Under the pieces are notes generated by a model. It searched no databases and was not told where the DNA came from. It saw only the letters and a program-made list of their open reading frames with translations. DNA of 64,000 nt from Phycisphaerae bacterium. Its GTDB lineage: Bacteria > Planctomycetota > Phycisphaerae > SM23-33. The number at the start of each line of letters is the position of its first letter. Within the stretch, counting starts at the first letter, position 1. The translations under genes and the position numbers were made by a program. The stretch is taken from assembly GCA_011050235.1 (NCBI GenBank), contig DRGC01000002.1:83832-147831 (forward strand), read 5' to 3'. Below are positions 63,966-64,000 of the stretch, piece after piece.

Positions 63966-64000
63966 GGGTTGATTCCTGTTCGGTTGGTCCTCTTGGCGGG

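Overview
The window looks like a chromosome segment from an anaerobic or facultative Planctomycetota bacterium, most likely of the Phycisphaerae type. The evidence is high GC, a secreted protein carrying dockerin-like repeats plus a PEP-CTERM tail, several glycoside hydrolase operons mixed with Gfo/Idh/MocA oxidoreductases and uroporphyrinogen-decarboxylase-like proteins, a glycyl radical enzyme, and an anaerobic sulfite reductase operon. The placement is inferred from gene content only. I recognised no tRNA, rRNA or CRISPR array.

Layout. 1-16.8 kb is carbohydrate catabolism: a GH38-like alpha-mannosidase cut by the left edge, a plus-strand trio (iron alcohol dehydrogenase, DeoC-type aldolase, FGGY kinase), a GH32 fructosidase, a URO-D-family protein, and a minus-strand run of LtaS-like sulfatase, GH29 fucosidase, GH4 glycosidase, Gfo/Idh oxidoreductase and DegT aminotransferase. 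Two gene remnants lie here, one of them a URO-D gene with its middle deleted. 17-20 kb holds a glycyl radical enzyme and a cold-shock protein with a long leader and a clear terminator.

20-32.5 kb is an acyl-CoA module: acyl-CoA dehydrogenase, thiolase, a thiolase-fold protein without the nucleophilic cysteine, a DUF35 zinc-ribbon/OB partner, an AMP-forming acyl-CoA ligase and a crotonase. An ETF and a membrane iron-sulfur ETF:quinone-type oxidoreductase on the opposite strand would carry the electrons away. There is no 3-hydroxyacyl-CoA dehydrogenase. The set fits a route ending in retro-aldol cleavage, as in steroid side-chain degradation, better than plain beta-oxidation. 33-40 kb holds a large membrane protein, two radical SAM proteins and a GH51 arabinofuranosidase.

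40.4-44 kb is an asrA-asrB-FNT-asrC operon, in which a predicted hydrosulfide/nitrite-type channel sits inside the anaerobic sulfite reductase genes. 44-47.8 kb holds a Kdo-kinase-like protein, the dockerin/PEP-CTERM protein and a DEAD-box helicase. 48.3-59.4 kb is an eight-gene minus-strand arabinoside operon (Gfo/Idh, PHP, flavin reductase, Fe-S aldo/keto reductase, URO-D, GH51, GH4, GH51). A REP-associated tyrosine transposase with palindromic repeats has inserted cleanly between its last two genes.

59.9-63.1 kb is a lower-GC accessory island: a PIN-like protein facing a translationally coupled pair of an unknown 212-residue protein and an XRE-ImmA/IrrE regulator-protease. It lies between a 7-bp tandem repeat and a very AT-rich leader, and looks like a toxin-antitoxin or defence cassette. 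A NodB-type deacetylase ends the window.
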